64,000 bases of DNA from NCBI RefSeq assembly GCF_002887775.1, contig NZ_LOCM01000006.1, forward strand, positions 15,192 through 79,191, in the 5' to 3' direction. The DNA is from Streptococcus penaeicida (GTDB taxonomy: Bacteria > Bacillota > Bacilli > Lactobacillales > Streptococcaceae). Position numbers and translations under genes: made by a program. Of this stretch, positions 28,210 through 36,894 are shown in pieces. Every line of letters starts with the position of its first letter. Position 1 is the first letter of the stretch. Under the pieces are notes generated by a model, which was given only the letters and a program-made list of their open reading frames with translations, was not told the origin of the DNA and did not search any database.

Positions 28210-29127
28210 ATGACAACACAACTCATTGGACAAACAGGACTTGAGGCCTCGCGTATTGCTTTAGGTTGTATGCGGATGGCAGCTTTAGATGTCGCTCAAG
28301 CCGAAAAAACAATTGCGACTGCTTTGGAAGAAGGCATTAGCTTTATTGATCACGCTGATATCTATGGTGGCGGAGAATCAGAAATCCGTTTTGCCCAAGC
28401 AGCTAAAAATTTAGGTTTAAACCGCGATGATTATATTCTACAATCAAAATGTGGTATTCAAAAAGGTTATTTTGATTTTTCAAAAGAGCATATTATTTCA
28501 TCTGTTGAAGGCATTTTAAGCCGTCTGGCAACAGATCATTTAGATTTTTTAGTCCTTCACCGCCCAGATGTTTTAGTGGAACCTGAAGAAGTGGCTGAAG
28601 CCTTTACCCAATTGGAAAAAGCTGGTAAGGTTAAACATTTTGGTGTTAGTAACCAAAATCGCTATCAAATGGAACTTTTACAAACTTACATGGACCAAAA
28701 AATTGCCGTTAACCAAATGCAATTATCACCTGCTCATACACCAATGTTTGATGCTGGTTTGAATGTTAATATGCGTAGTCAAGCTGGTATTGACCGTGAT
28801 AATGGTGTGGTTGAATATTGTCGCTTAAATAAGGTTACGATTCAAGCCTGGTCGCCTTTCCAAATTGATTTGGACAAGGGATTATTTACTGGCAATCCTG
28901 ATTATCAAGAATTAAATGAAACGATTGAAAATCTTGCCAATCAATACCAAGTATCTTCAGAAGCAATCATCATTGCTTGGATTTTACGTCATCCGGCACA
29001 AATGCAAGCCATTGTTGGTTCTATGAATCCAGAACGATTGAAAAAAATTGCCCAAGCTAATTCAGTCAACCTCACTCGTACTGAGTGGTATGACATCTAT
29101 CGAAGCGCAGGCAATATCCTACCATAA
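28210..29127 (+). CDS. Aldo/keto reductase
   Basis: The 305-residue protein has the AKR barrel with Asp/Tyr of the active site in DHADIYGG, Lys in LQSKCG and His in LVLHRPD, plus a C-terminal cofactor-binding segment (IVGSMNPERLKK) for NADP(H). It resembles the YdhF group. It should reduce an aldehyde or ketone; the substrate is unknown. AAAGGAG precedes the ATG. It stands alone, facing the asparaginase gene across a shared terminator. Confidence 0.87.
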   Translation: MTTQLIGQTGLEASRIALGCMRMAALDVAQAEKTIATALEEGISFIDHADIYGGGESEIRFAQAAKNLGLNRDDYILQSKCGIQKGYFDFSKEHIISSVEGILSRLATDHLDFLVLHRPDVLVEPEEVAEAFTQLEKAGKVKHFGVSNQNRYQMELLQTYMDQKIAVNQMQLSPAHTPMFDAGLNVNMRSQAGIDRDNGVVEYCRLNKVTIQAWSPFQIDLDKGLFTGNPDYQELNETIENLANQYQVSSEAIIIAWILRHPAQMQAIVGSMNPERLKKIAQANSVNLTRTEWYDIYRSAGNILP

Positions 29128-29135
29128 TGAATAAG

Positions 29136-29170
29136 AACCTAGCTAGAGAATCTAGCTAGGTTTCATTTTT
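29136..29170. terminator. Shared terminator between convergent genes
   Basis: AACCTAGCTAGA (29136-29147) and TCTAGCTAGGTT (29151-29162) form a perfect 12-pair stem with loop GAA, serving both the aldo/keto reductase (plus) and asparaginase (minus). Confidence 0.88.
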
Positions 29171-30132
29171 TATCCTTCAATGTAATCTTTTAAAGCTTGG
29201 CCATTTAAACCGGCATTTAAGGCAATCAAGAGTTTTAAGCGGGCTTTAGGGGCATTGAGTTCTTTGACAAACATGACTCCGGCATCGCGCAGCATGGCAC
29301 CACCACCTTGGTAGGCATACACGGGTTCGGCGATACCGTTGAAGCAACGTGAAACTAAGACTACAGGGATCCCAAGAGCGATAAGTCGTTGTACTTCGGG
29401 AGCTGCTAGCGGAGGAATGTTTCCAGCTCCGAGGGCTTCGATAACTAGTCCTTGGATACTGTCGGGATTGAGGAGGCTTAGGATAGACCCATCGCCCATT
29501 CCGGCATAGGCTTTAATGATTGGAACGGTGCCTGAAACAGTTTGGAGATCAAAGCGAACTCGGGGCTCAGCTGTTTTGAAAAAGAGGATATCATTTTTCA
29601 TAATAACACCAAGAGGACCATGTGTTGGTGTGCGAAAGGTGGAAACGTTAGTTGTATGGGTTTTTGTTACATATTTGGCGGCGTGGATTTCATCATTCAT
29701 AACCACAAGAACGCCTTTACCTTTTGATTTGTCATGACTGGCAACTTTAATGGCTGTTAAGTAGTTGTAAATACCATCGCTACCTATTTCATTGGAGGAC
29801 CGCATAGCACCTGTGAGAACGATAGGGATATCTGGGACTTCCATTGTATCAATAAAGTAGGCGGTTTCTTCTAAAGTGTCCGTTCCGTGGGTGATAACGA
29901 TGCCATCATAGTTGTCACCAATTTCTTTAATTTTGTGATAGAGGGCCAACATGTGCTTGGGGATAATATGGGGGCTTGGCAGATTTAGAAAGTCGATGAC
30001 GGTTAAATTGATATTATCGATGTCTAATCCAACTTGAGTCATGGGGTTTATGTTATTTGGGGCAACTTTTCCATTAGCATCAGCCTGCATGGAAATTGTT
30101 CCTCCTGTGTGTAATACGAGAATTTCTTTCAT
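29170..30132 (-). CDS. ansA: L-asparaginase, bacterial type I-like
   Basis: The 320-residue enzyme has the first catalytic threonine motif LHTGGTISM at the N-terminus and the second in THGTDTLEETAYF, with the conserved Lys region later in the chain. It hydrolyses asparagine to aspartate and ammonia. There is no signal peptide, so it is likely the cytosolic form. The start is ATG at 30132 with AAGGAAG upstream. It is divergent from the HAD fusion gene. Confidence 0.9.
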   Translation of the reverse strand: MKEILVLHTGGTISMQADANGKVAPNNINPMTQVGLDIDNINLTVIDFLNLPSPHIIPKHMLALYHKIKEIGDNYDGIVITHGTDTLEETAYFIDTMEVPDIPIVLTGAMRSSNEIGSDGIYNYLTAIKVASHDKSKGKGVLVVMNDEIHAAKYVTKTHTTNVSTFRTPTHGPLGVIMKNDILFFKTAEPRVRFDLQTVSGTVPIIKAYAGMGDGSILSLLNPDSIQGLVIEALGAGNIPPLAAPEVQRLIALGIPVVLVSRCFNGIAEPVYAYQGGGAMLRDAGVMFVKELNAPKARLKLLIALNAGLNGQALKDYIEG

Positions 30133-30160
30133 TATTTGCCATTCTTCCTTCGAAATATGT

Positions 30161-30166
30161 TATAAT
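30161..30166 (+). promoter_or_regulatory. Promoter of the HAD fusion gene
   Basis: TGTTATAAT gives an extended -10 at 30161-30166. TTGCCA at 30136-30141 is a possible -35 box with a 19-base spacer. Confidence 0.5.
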
Positions 30167-30202
30167 CTATTCTATCATAAACAGAAGAGAGTAAAGAAGG
30201 TT

Positions 30203-31600
30203 TTGACAATTAAAGCAGTCTTTTTTGACATTGATGGGACGTTATTAAATGACCGAAAAAATGTTCAAAAAACAACACAAAAAGCCATACAAAGTTTAAA
30301 AAAACAAGGAATTATGGTGGGCTTGGCAACTAGCCGTGGCCCAGGTTTTGTGCAGCCTTTTTTAGAAAACTTTGGTTTGGATTTCGCTGTTACTTATAAT
30401 GGACAATACATTTTAACCAGAGATAAGATCCTTTACCAAAATCAATTACCGAAATCATTGATTTATCGTGTCATCCGATATGCTAGTGATAAGAAAAAGG
30501 AAGTTTCACTTGGGACAGCATCTGGTTTAGCAGGTTCTCGGATTATTGATATGGGAACCAGTCAATTTGGCCAGGTGGTCTCAAGTATTGTTCCTAAAAG
30601 TATGGTTCGGACAGTTGAGGGCAGTTTTAAGAATTTAATTAGACGAGTTAAACCTCAGAGTTTTGATAATTTAGTAACGATCATGCGGGAACCTATTTAT
30701 CAAATTGTGATGGTTGCCTCTGCCGAAGAAACAGCTGCAATCAAAGAAAAATTCCCCCATATAAAAATCACCAGAAGTAGTCCCTACTCGATTGACTTGA
30801 TTTCAGTTGATCAATCAAAAATCAAGGGGATTGAACGTCTAGGTGAAATGTATGGCTTTGAACTGTCAGAAGTTATGGCTTTTGGCGATTCTGATAACGA
30901 CATTGAAATGCTTAATGGTGTCGGTATTGGGGTTGCAATGGGTAATGCCGATGATCTCCTTAAAGCCGACGCTAGCTTTGTCACTTCCTCAAATAACAAT
31001 GGTGGTATTTCTAAGGCCTTAGCTCATTATGGCTTGATTCACTTTGATGTTGAGAAAAGCTTTAAGAGTCGGGATGAAAACTTCAACAAAGTCAAAGATT
31101 TCCATCGTGTTATGGATGGTGATACCATTGAGACCCCGAGAGGTTACTCTTTGAAGGATGCTAGTCATCGTGCTGATTTCAAAATTGAAGAATTGGTTGA
31201 ATTCATTCATGCTGCCAGTCAAGGTGATAAGAATAAATTTACACAAGCTTTGATGGACATGCATTCGGCTATTGATAAGGCTGCTATTAAAGTTCAGGAT
31301 AAGGATAATACTGATTCACCATTAGTAGCACAAGTTGATGCTTTGACAGACTTGCTTTATTTCACCTATGGTTCCTTTGTTTTAATGGGTGTGGACCCAC
31401 AACCAATCTTTGAAACTGTCCATGAATCAAATATGGGGAAACTTTTCCCAGATGGTAAGGCGCATTTCGATCCGGTTACTCATAAGGTTTTAAAACCTGA
31501 TAATTGGGAGAAACAATATGCTCCGGAAAAAGCCATCAAAAAAGAGCTTGATAAACAGCTCCAAAAATCTTTGCAGCGTTTAGAAAAAGAAAAGGCTTGA
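30203..31600 (+). CDS. Cof-type HAD hydrolase fused to a MazG/PRA-PH-like domain
   Basis: The protein of about 465 residues starts at TTG 30203 (LTIKAVFFDIDGTLL, with AAGAAGG just before). The first 270 residues are a Cof-type HAD phosphatase: nucleophile DIDGT, later GDSDNDIEML. The C-terminal part (about 290-465) holds EELVEFIHAA, DMHSAIDKA and QVDALTDLLYFTYG, resembling all-helical nucleoside-triphosphate pyrophosphohydrolases. I recall similar fusions in other streptococci. A house-cleaning phosphatase role is inferred; the substrate is not known. An in-frame upstream extension would run into the asparaginase promoter and is not used. Confidence 0.82.
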   Translation: MTIKAVFFDIDGTLLNDRKNVQKTTQKAIQSLKKQGIMVGLATSRGPGFVQPFLENFGLDFAVTYNGQYILTRDKILYQNQLPKSLIYRVIRYASDKKKEVSLGTASGLAGSRIIDMGTSQFGQVVSSIVPKSMVRTVEGSFKNLIRRVKPQSFDNLVTIMREPIYQIVMVASAEETAAIKEKFPHIKITRSSPYSIDLISVDQSKIKGIERLGEMYGFELSEVMAFGDSDNDIEMLNGVGIGVAMGNADDLLKADASFVTSSNNNGGISKALAHYGLIHFDVEKSFKSRDENFNKVKDFHRVMDGDTIETPRGYSLKDASHRADFKIEELVEFIHAASQGDKNKFTQALMDMHSAIDKAAIKVQDKDNTDSPLVAQVDALTDLLYFTYGSFVLMGVDPQPIFETVHESNMGKLFPDGKAHFDPVTHKVLKPDNWEKQYAPEKAIKKELDKQLQKSLQRLEKEKA

Positions 31601-31625
31601 GTAGCTAAAACTACTCAAGCTTTTG
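31594..31625. terminator. Shared terminator between HAD fusion and usp
   Basis: CTTGAGTAG (31595-31603) and CTACTCAAG (31610-31618) pair around a six-base loop that overlaps the HAD gene stop; it serves both convergent genes. Confidence 0.8.
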
Positions 31626-32078
31626 TTATAAGGTTTTGTTATTATCACGAACAACTAACAAGTCTACTTTAGCATGACGCATGATGTATTCAGAAGATGA
31701 ACCAATCAATAGACGTTCGAAAGTATTTAAACCAGTAGCCCCGACCATAATCAGGTCAACATTTTCCCGATCCGGTATTTCATGAGCTAAGAGATTTTTT
31801 GGATTTCCAAATTCAATCACTTGTTTGACGTTGGTAACGCCTTGTTCACGTGCTTGTTTTTCTAAGTCAGAAAGGACTTCTTTGGCTTCTTGTTCTAACT
31901 TGTCATAAATATAGGTATCAAAAGTAGCAACGCTTTGTAAGGCCCGAGTATCAATAACGTGAGCTAAAATGAGTTCACCGTTATTCCGTAAGGCAACGTT
32001 GACACCTTTATCAAAGGCAAGTTCAGATTCAAAAGAACCATCGACGGCAACTAAGATATGTTCATATTTTTGGATCAT
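31626..32078 (-). CDS. Universal stress protein, UspA family
   Basis: The 150-residue protein has the UspA fold. The start YEHILVAVDGSFESE and the ATP-binding loop VGATGLNTFERLLIGSSSEYI (residues about 112-132) carry the G-x2-G-x9-G-S/T pattern. It probably binds ATP as a dimer in the cytosol; its role in streptococci is stress or acid survival, a family inference. AAAGGAGGT precedes the start. A minus-strand -10 (TATAAT complement at 32126-32131) lies upstream. Confidence 0.9.
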   Translation of the reverse strand: MIQKYEHILVAVDGSFESELAFDKGVNVALRNNGELILAHVIDTRALQSVATFDTYIYDKLEQEAKEVLSDLEKQAREQGVTNVKQVIEFGNPKNLLAHEIPDRENVDLIMVGATGLNTFERLLIGSSSEYIMRHAKVDLLVVRDNNKTL

Positions 32079-32242
32079 AGTGACGACCTCCTTTTATTAC
32101 GAAGTTGCTAATTTCTATTTACTATATTATACTCCTTTTTTTAAATATTTGAAAGCGGTTAACGTTTTTTCAGAAATTTTTTTATTGGGATTTTTCATCC
32201 CTAAAATTGTTGGAAAATTCTTTTTATTTTTAGTGATTTTGA

Positions 32243-32248
32243 TATAAT
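32243..32248 (+). promoter_or_regulatory. Aminotransferase promoter (extended -10)
   Basis: TGATATAAT is an extended -10 box about 20 bases before the start codon. The leader is therefore short. Confidence 0.55.
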
Positions 32249-32269
32249 GTTTATTACGAGGTAAAAGTT

Positions 32270-33484
32270 ATGAAAATATTTGAGAAATCATCCAAGTTAG
32301 AACACGTTGCCTATGATATTCGAGGTCCAGTATTGGAAGAAGCAGAGCGAATGATGGCTAATGGCGAAAAAATTCTTCGTTTAAACACTGGTAATCCAGC
32401 TGCTTTTGGTTTTGAAGCCCCTGATGAAGTTATTCGCGACTTAATCCTAAATGCTCGTAGCAGTGAAGGCTATTCAGATAGTCGTGGGATTTTTTCTGCC
32501 CGTAAAGCAATTATGCAATACTGTCAATTGAAAGAATTTCCAGATGTTGATATCAATGATATTTATTTGGGGAATGGCGTCTCAGAGTTAATCTCTATGT
32601 CGATGCAAGCCTTATTAGATGATGGCGATGAGGTTCTTGTCCCTATGCCAGACTATCCTTTGTGGACTGCCTGTGTCAGTCTAGCAGGAGGTCATGCCCG
32701 TCATTACATTTGTGATGAAGAAGCTAATTGGTATCCTGATTTAGACGATATTCGCTCTAAAATTACTGATCGCACTAAGGCAATTGTCGTTATTAATCCA
32801 AATAACCCAACTGGTGCTTTATATCCGAAAGAGCTTTTAGAAGAAATTGTTGCGATTGCCCGTGAGCATCAATTGATTATCTTCGCTGATGAAATCTATG
32901 ACCGATTGGTGATGGATGGTGGTGAGCATATTGCTATTGCTAGCTTAGCTCCAGATGTTTTCTGTGTATCCATGAATGGTCTATCTAAATCTCACCGTAT
33001 TGCAGGTTTCCGTGTGGGATGGATGGTGCTCTCAGGTCCTAAAGAAAATGTTCGCGGTTATATTGAAGGTATTAATATGCTGGCTAATATGCGTCTTTGT
33101 TCAAATGTTTTAGCGCAACAAGTTGTCCAAACCTCTTTAGGTGGGCATCAATCGGTGGATAAACTTTTGCTACCTGGTGGTCGTATTTATGAACAAAGAA
33201 ACTTTATCTATGAAGCCATCAATAATATCCCAGGTCTTTCGGCTGTGAAACCTCAAGCTGGTCTCTATATTTTCCCTAAGATTGACCGAAATATTTACCG
33301 TATTGACGATGATGAGCAGTTTGTTTTAGACTTACTTCAACAAGAAAAAGTTATGCTAGTTCATGGACGTGGATTTAACTGGAAAGACCCAGATCATTTC
33401 CGTATTGTTTATTTGCCAACAGTTGAAGAATTGGCAGATGTTCAAGAGAAAATTACACGAGTTTTAAATAACTATCGCCGTTAA
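32270..33484 (+). CDS. Alanine/aspartate-type aminotransferase, class I
   Basis: The 404-residue PLP enzyme has the fold-type I features NPNNPTGAL, FADEIYDRL and the cofactor Lys in MNGLSKSHRIAGFRVGW. It resembles AlaA/AlaT pyruvate-linked transaminases by its N-terminus (FEKSSKLEHVAYDIRGPV). It would move amino groups between alanine (or aspartate) and 2-oxoglutarate. It lies directly upstream of codY, as in other streptococci, but a terminator separates them. Confidence 0.88.
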   Translation: MKIFEKSSKLEHVAYDIRGPVLEEAERMMANGEKILRLNTGNPAAFGFEAPDEVIRDLILNARSSEGYSDSRGIFSARKAIMQYCQLKEFPDVDINDIYLGNGVSELISMSMQALLDDGDEVLVPMPDYPLWTACVSLAGGHARHYICDEEANWYPDLDDIRSKITDRTKAIVVINPNNPTGALYPKELLEEIVAIAREHQLIIFADEIYDRLVMDGGEHIAIASLAPDVFCVSMNGLSKSHRIAGFRVGWMVLSGPKENVRGYIEGINMLANMRLCSNVLAQQVVQTSLGGHQSVDKLLLPGGRIYEQRNFIYEAINNIPGLSAVKPQAGLYIFPKIDRNIYRIDDDEQFVLDLLQQEKVMLVHGRGFNWKDPDHFRIVYLPTVEELADVQEKITRVLNNYRR

Positions 33485-33513
33485 TCAAAATCTCATTAAG
33501 AAGAGAAAAAAGG

Positions 33514-33541
33514 AAAGTCTCGAAAATATTCGAGGCTTTTT
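33514..33541 (+). terminator. Aminotransferase terminator
   Basis: AGTCTCGAA and TTCGAGGCT pair (one G-U) around AATA, followed by seven T. Confidence 0.85.
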
Positions 33542-33595
33542 TTCTGAAAAAATGGTTAAAAGTCTTGAAAAATATGAATTGTAGAAATTATAAAC

Positions 33596-33641
33596 AATTT
33601 TCTGATAATTCCTTGCTTAATCTAACATTCTTTGGTATAAT
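33596..33641 (+). promoter_or_regulatory. codY promoter with CodY box
   Basis: The 15-base AATTTTCTGATAATT (33596-33610) differs from the known CodY box AATTTTCWGAAAATT at one base. It ends two bases before TTGCTT (33613-33618), which is 17 bases from TATAAT (33636-33641). Autoregulation by CodY is the expected reading. Confidence 0.85.
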
Positions 33642-33675
33642 TGAGTCGAAAAATATCAAAGGAAACAGGTGAATT

Positions 33676-34458
33676 ATGCCCAATTTATTAGAAAAAACTC
33701 GTAAAATCACATCTATTCTTCAGCGTTCTGTCGATAGTTTAGAAGCTGAATTACCATATAATATCATGGCATCTCGATTAGCGGATATCATCGATTGTAA
33801 TGCTTGCATTATCAATGGTGGTGGAACTCTTCTTGGATATGCTATGAAGTACAAAACCAACAATGACCGTGTTGAAGAATTCTTTGCTGCTCAGCAATTC
33901 CCAGAAAGCTACGTTAAGGCTGCAAGTCGCGTTTATGATACAGAAGCAAACTTGCCTATCGATAGTGAATTGACTATTTTCCCAGTTGAATCGAAAGAAG
34001 ATTTTCCTGAAGGATTGACGACAATCGCACCTATTTATGGTGGTGGTATGCGTCTTGGTTCATTGATTATCTGGCGTAATGATACAAAATTTAATGATGA
34101 TGACTTGATCTTGATTGAAATTTCAAGTACCGTTGTGGGTATCCAGTTGCTAAATCTTCAAACAGAAAACCTTGAAGAAACTATCCGTAAACAAACTGCC
34201 GTTAATATGGCTATGAATACCTTATCTTATTCTGAAATGAAGGCTGTTGCAGCTATTCTTGGTGAATTAGATGGTAATGAAGGTCGTTTAACAGCATCAG
34301 TTATTGCTGATCGTATTGGTATTACCCGTTCAGTAATTGTTAATGCTTTGAGAAAATTGGAAAGTGCTGGTATTATTGAAAGTCGTTCCCTTGGAATGAA
34401 AGGTACCTACCTTAAAGTTATCAATGAAGGTATTTTTGAAAAACTAAAAGAAATTTAA
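33676..34458 (+). CDS. codY: GTP- and branched-chain amino-acid-sensing repressor CodY
   Basis: The 260-residue protein has a GAF domain (about 1-155) that senses isoleucine, a linker helix and a winged helix-turn-helix (about 200-245, with [26 protein letters not shown] as the recognition region, positions 204-229). It represses amino-acid transport and synthesis in rich media. Length is normal. A CodY box overlaps the promoter. AAAGGAAA precedes the ATG. Confidence 0.97.
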   Translation: MPNLLEKTRKITSILQRSVDSLEAELPYNIMASRLADIIDCNACIINGGGTLLGYAMKYKTNNDRVEEFFAAQQFPESYVKAASRVYDTEANLPIDSELTIFPVESKEDFPEGLTTIAPIYGGGMRLGSLIIWRNDTKFNDDDLILIEISSTVVGIQLLNLQTENLEETIRKQTAVNMAMNTLSYSEMKAVAAILGELDGNEGRLTASVIADRIGITRSVIVNALRKLESAGIIESRSLGMKGTYLKVINEGIFEKLKEI

Positions 34459-34505
34459 GCAACAAAATGAGCCAAGGACAAGAAGTCCATGGCTCATTTT
34501 GTTGT
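34459..34505. terminator. Long shared terminator between codY and the CsoR-like gene
   Basis: AACAAAATGAGCCA and TGGCTCATTTTGTT form a 14-pair outer stem with a GGAC/GTCC inner stem. It serves the convergent genes on both sides. Confidence 0.9.
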
Positions 34506-34508
34506 CTT

Positions 34509-34769
34509 TTATTTTTTGATAATTAGGTTTACTGCTTGGTTAATGCGTTCTTCTTGGAGTTCAGGATCCTCGACAGGGTTTTCGATGACATCGGTAATTT
34601 TATTGCCAATGATAACACCCATGGTTGAATTGATACTGGAGCGAATGGCTGTTAGCTGGGTTATGATATCAAAACATGTTTTGTCGTCCTCAATCATTTT
34701 TTGAACCCCACGCAACTGGCCTTCGGTACGTTTTAATCTATTGATAATATCTTTTTTCTCTGTCCTCAT
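34509..34769 (-). CDS. CsoR/CstR-family repressor with a single cysteine
   Basis: The 86-residue all-helical protein (EKKDIINRLKRTEGQLRGVQK start) belongs to the CsoR/RcnR/CstR family of DUF156 repressors. It has one Cys (Cys32) and no His. Copper-sensing CsoR uses Cys-His-Cys; persulfide-sensing CstR uses two Cys near residues 31/32 and 60/61. Here residue 60 is Asp and 61 is Val, so neither known site is complete. It faces an operon of rhodaneses and a CoA-disulfide reductase, so it probably represses that operon. A consensus minus-strand promoter (TTGACA, 17, TATAAT) lies upstream. How it senses with one cysteine is open. Confidence 0.88.
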   Translation of the reverse strand: MRTEKKDIINRLKRTEGQLRGVQKMIEDDKTCFDIITQLTAIRSSINSTMGVIIGNKITDVIENPVEDPELQEERINQAVNLIIKK

Positions 34770-34790
34770 AAAAACCTCATTTCCTTAGCC

Positions 34791-34819
34791 ATTATACGTT
34801 GCAAAAATCTATTTGTCAA
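34791..34819 (-). promoter_or_regulatory. Promoter of the CsoR/CstR-like gene
   Basis: On the minus strand TTGACA (34819-34814) and TATAAT (34796-34791) have a 17-base spacer: perfect consensus. Confidence 0.9.
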
Positions 34820-34839
34820 TTTTTTGCTAGCGTAATTTC

Positions 34840-34868
34840 TTGACTTTCATCAATGAGCATGCTATTCT
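34840..34868 (+). promoter_or_regulatory. Promoter of the rhodanese operon
   Basis: TTGACT (34840-34845) and TATTCT (34863-34868), spacer 17, immediately upstream of a palindromic operator. Confidence 0.8.
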
Positions 34869-34871
34869 TAG

Positions 34872-34889
34872 TATACCATATAGGGTATA
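34872..34889 (+). promoter_or_regulatory. CsoR/CstR-type operator
   Basis: TATACCATATAGGGTATA is an inverted repeat (TATACC / GGGTATA, imperfect at the centre) just downstream of the -10 box. ATACC-GGGTAT half sites are typical for CsoR and CstR proteins. It should be the binding site of the divergent regulator. Confidence 0.75.
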
Positions 34890-34902
34890 TAAAGGAGTTG
34901 CC

Positions 34903-35229
34903 ATGATTTTTAATCTTTTTGGAAAAAAACAAGAAGCAATCACAACCAGTCAGCTAGCTAGGCTTAAGGCTGAGCAAACGATAGAACTTTTAGATGTCAG
35001 AACCAATCAAGAATATCAAGCTGGCCATATTCAAGGAGCAAGAAATATTCCCTTAAATCAAATCAAAACTTTCAAGGGAAATCAAAAAAAGACTTATTAT
35101 GTCATTTGTCACTCTGGTCTTCGCAGTAAGCGAGCTTGTCAGCACTTAAATGCTATGGGTTATCAAACGGTCAATGTCAAGGGCGGCATGTCCCGTTGGC
35201 TAGGCCCACAAATCACTAAAAAGAAGTAA
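34903..35229 (+). CDS. Rhodanese-domain sulfurtransferase
   Basis: The 108-residue single-domain rhodanese carries the persulfide-forming Cys in VICHSGLRSKRAC. It would move sulfane sulfur between thiols. The ATG at 34903 follows AAAGGAG; a longer in-frame start would lie inside the promoter and operator. It is the first gene of a three-gene run with the CoA-disulfide reductase and a second rhodanese. It ends 15 bases before the next start. Confidence 0.9.
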   Translation: MIFNLFGKKQEAITTSQLARLKAEQTIELLDVRTNQEYQAGHIQGARNIPLNQIKTFKGNQKKTYYVICHSGLRSKRACQHLNAMGYQTVNVKGGMSRWLGPQITKKK

Positions 35230-35244
35230 AGGAAAGGTATTAGT

Positions 35245-36894
35245 ATGAAAATTATTATTATTGGTGGAGTAGCCGGTGGCATGTCGGCCGCAACCCGTCT
35301 CCGTCGTCTCATGGAAGATGCCGAAATTATCGTCTTTGATAAAGGACCTTATGTTTCTTTCGCCAACTGTGGACTTCCCTTCCATGTTTCTGGTGAAATC
35401 GCCGAGCGAGAAGCACTTTTGGTCCAAACCCCAGAACGTCTGAAAGCCAGATTTAATCTGGATGTTCGACCAAATTCAGAAGTGCTGGCCATCAATCCTG
35501 AAAAGAAAACAGTTACTGTCAGACATGATGGTAAGGACTACACAGAAAGTTATGATAAATTAATTCTATCTCCAGGTGCCAAACCTTTTATTCCGCCAAC
35601 CACTGGGCTGGAAGAAGCCAAAAATGTCTACAGTTTGCGTAACATTCCAGATTTAGATCAGATTTTGGCTCATATCAGTGGTCAAAATCTAGGCAAAGCA
35701 ACGGTTATTGGAGCAGGCTTTATCGGACTTGAAATGGCTGAAAGCCTAGCTCAAAAAGGCTACCAGGTCACTATTGTTGAGATGGCGCCGCAAATTCTGC
35801 CACCTCTGGACCAAGAAATGGCTCGTTTCGTTGAAAATGAACTGGTCGCTAAGGGCATCACGGTCATTACAGGCCAATCTGCGCAGGCCTTTTCACAAGA
35901 AGGAAAAGTCATCAGCCTAACTGATGGCCGGACTCTAGAATCAGATTTGACCATCATGTCAGTTGGGGTTAGCCCAGCCTCAGATATTGCCAAAGAAGCC
36001 GGTGTGGCATTGGGTCTTAAGGGTGGTATATTGGTGGATGACCATTACCAAACCAATTTGCCAGATGTTTATGCTGTTGGTGATGCCATTGTGGTTAAGC
36101 AGGAAATTACCGGCAAGGATGCTTTGATTTCCTTAGCCAACCCAGCTAATCGTCAAGGTCGCCAAGTGGCCGATGTGATTGCGGGTATCGAGCGTCCAAA
36201 CAAGGGTAGTATCGGGACAGCAATCGTCCGCGTTTTCGGCTTGGGAGCAGCTTCAACTGGCTTGAGTGAGCGCGTGGCCCGTCAGGAGTTTGACGATGTG
36301 GAAGTCCTTCATATCAGCGGTAAGGATCACGCTTCTTATTTCCCAGGTGCTACTGATATTAACCTTAAGTTGGTTTTTGGTAAAAATAGTGGCCGGATTT
36401 ACGGGGCTCAAGCAGTGGGCAAGAAGGGTGTTGACAAACGGATTGACATTTTGGCTACCGCGATCAAGGGAGGCCTGACTGTCTTCGATTTACCGGAGTT
36501 AGAATTCACTTATGCCCCACCTTTTGGCTCTGCCAAAGACCCCGTTAATATGGCTGGTTATGCCGCTATTAACTTGATGGAAGGTACCAGTCAAAGTATT
36601 CAGCATTATCAAATAGAGGAGGCTTTGGCAGCAGGGAAAGTACTCTTGGATGTGCGAACTACCAGTGAATTCTCCAGAGGTCATTTTGGCAATGCCAGCA
36701 ACATCCCACTGGATGACTTGCGCAGCCGAATTGGTGAGCTTGATGCGGCTAAGGAATACATTGTTTCCTGTCAGTCTGGTTTGCGGTCTTATATTGCGGA
36801 ACGCATCCTTAAACAAAATGGTTTTAATGTTGAAAACTTAGATGGTGCTTATGCCCTCTATAGCACGGTTTATCCAGAAAGGATTGAAAAATGA
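35245..36894 (+). CDS. CoA-disulfide (persulfide) reductase fused to rhodanese
   Basis: The 549-residue flavoprotein has an FAD Rossmann motif (IIIGGVAGGMSAATRLRR), the redox Cys in SFANCGLPF, an NAD(P)H site (VIGAGFIGLEMA) and a C-terminal rhodanese domain (about 455-545) with Cys in VSCQSGLRS. This CoADR-rhodanese architecture reduces CoA disulfides or CoA persulfides. In Enterococcus faecalis, from memory, a similar CoAPR is controlled by CstR together with rhodaneses. The next gene overlaps its stop by four bases (ATGA). Confidence 0.92.
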   Translation: MKIIIIGGVAGGMSAATRLRRLMEDAEIIVFDKGPYVSFANCGLPFHVSGEIAEREALLVQTPERLKARFNLDVRPNSEVLAINPEKKTVTVRHDGKDYTESYDKLILSPGAKPFIPPTTGLEEAKNVYSLRNIPDLDQILAHISGQNLGKATVIGAGFIGLEMAESLAQKGYQVTIVEMAPQILPPLDQEMARFVENELVAKGITVITGQSAQAFSQEGKVISLTDGRTLESDLTIMSVGVSPASDIAKEAGVALGLKGGILVDDHYQTNLPDVYAVGDAIVVKQEITGKDALISLANPANRQGRQVADVIAGIERPNKGSIGTAIVRVFGLGAASTGLSERVARQEFDDVEVLHISGKDHASYFPGATDINLKLVFGKNSGRIYGAQAVGKKGVDKRIDILATAIKGGLTVFDLPELEFTYAPPFGSAKDPVNMAGYAAINLMEGTSQSIQHYQIEEALAAGKVLLDVRTTSEFSRGHFGNASNIPLDDLRSRIGELDAAKEYIVSCQSGLRSYIAERILKQNGFNVENLDGAYALYSTVYPERIEK

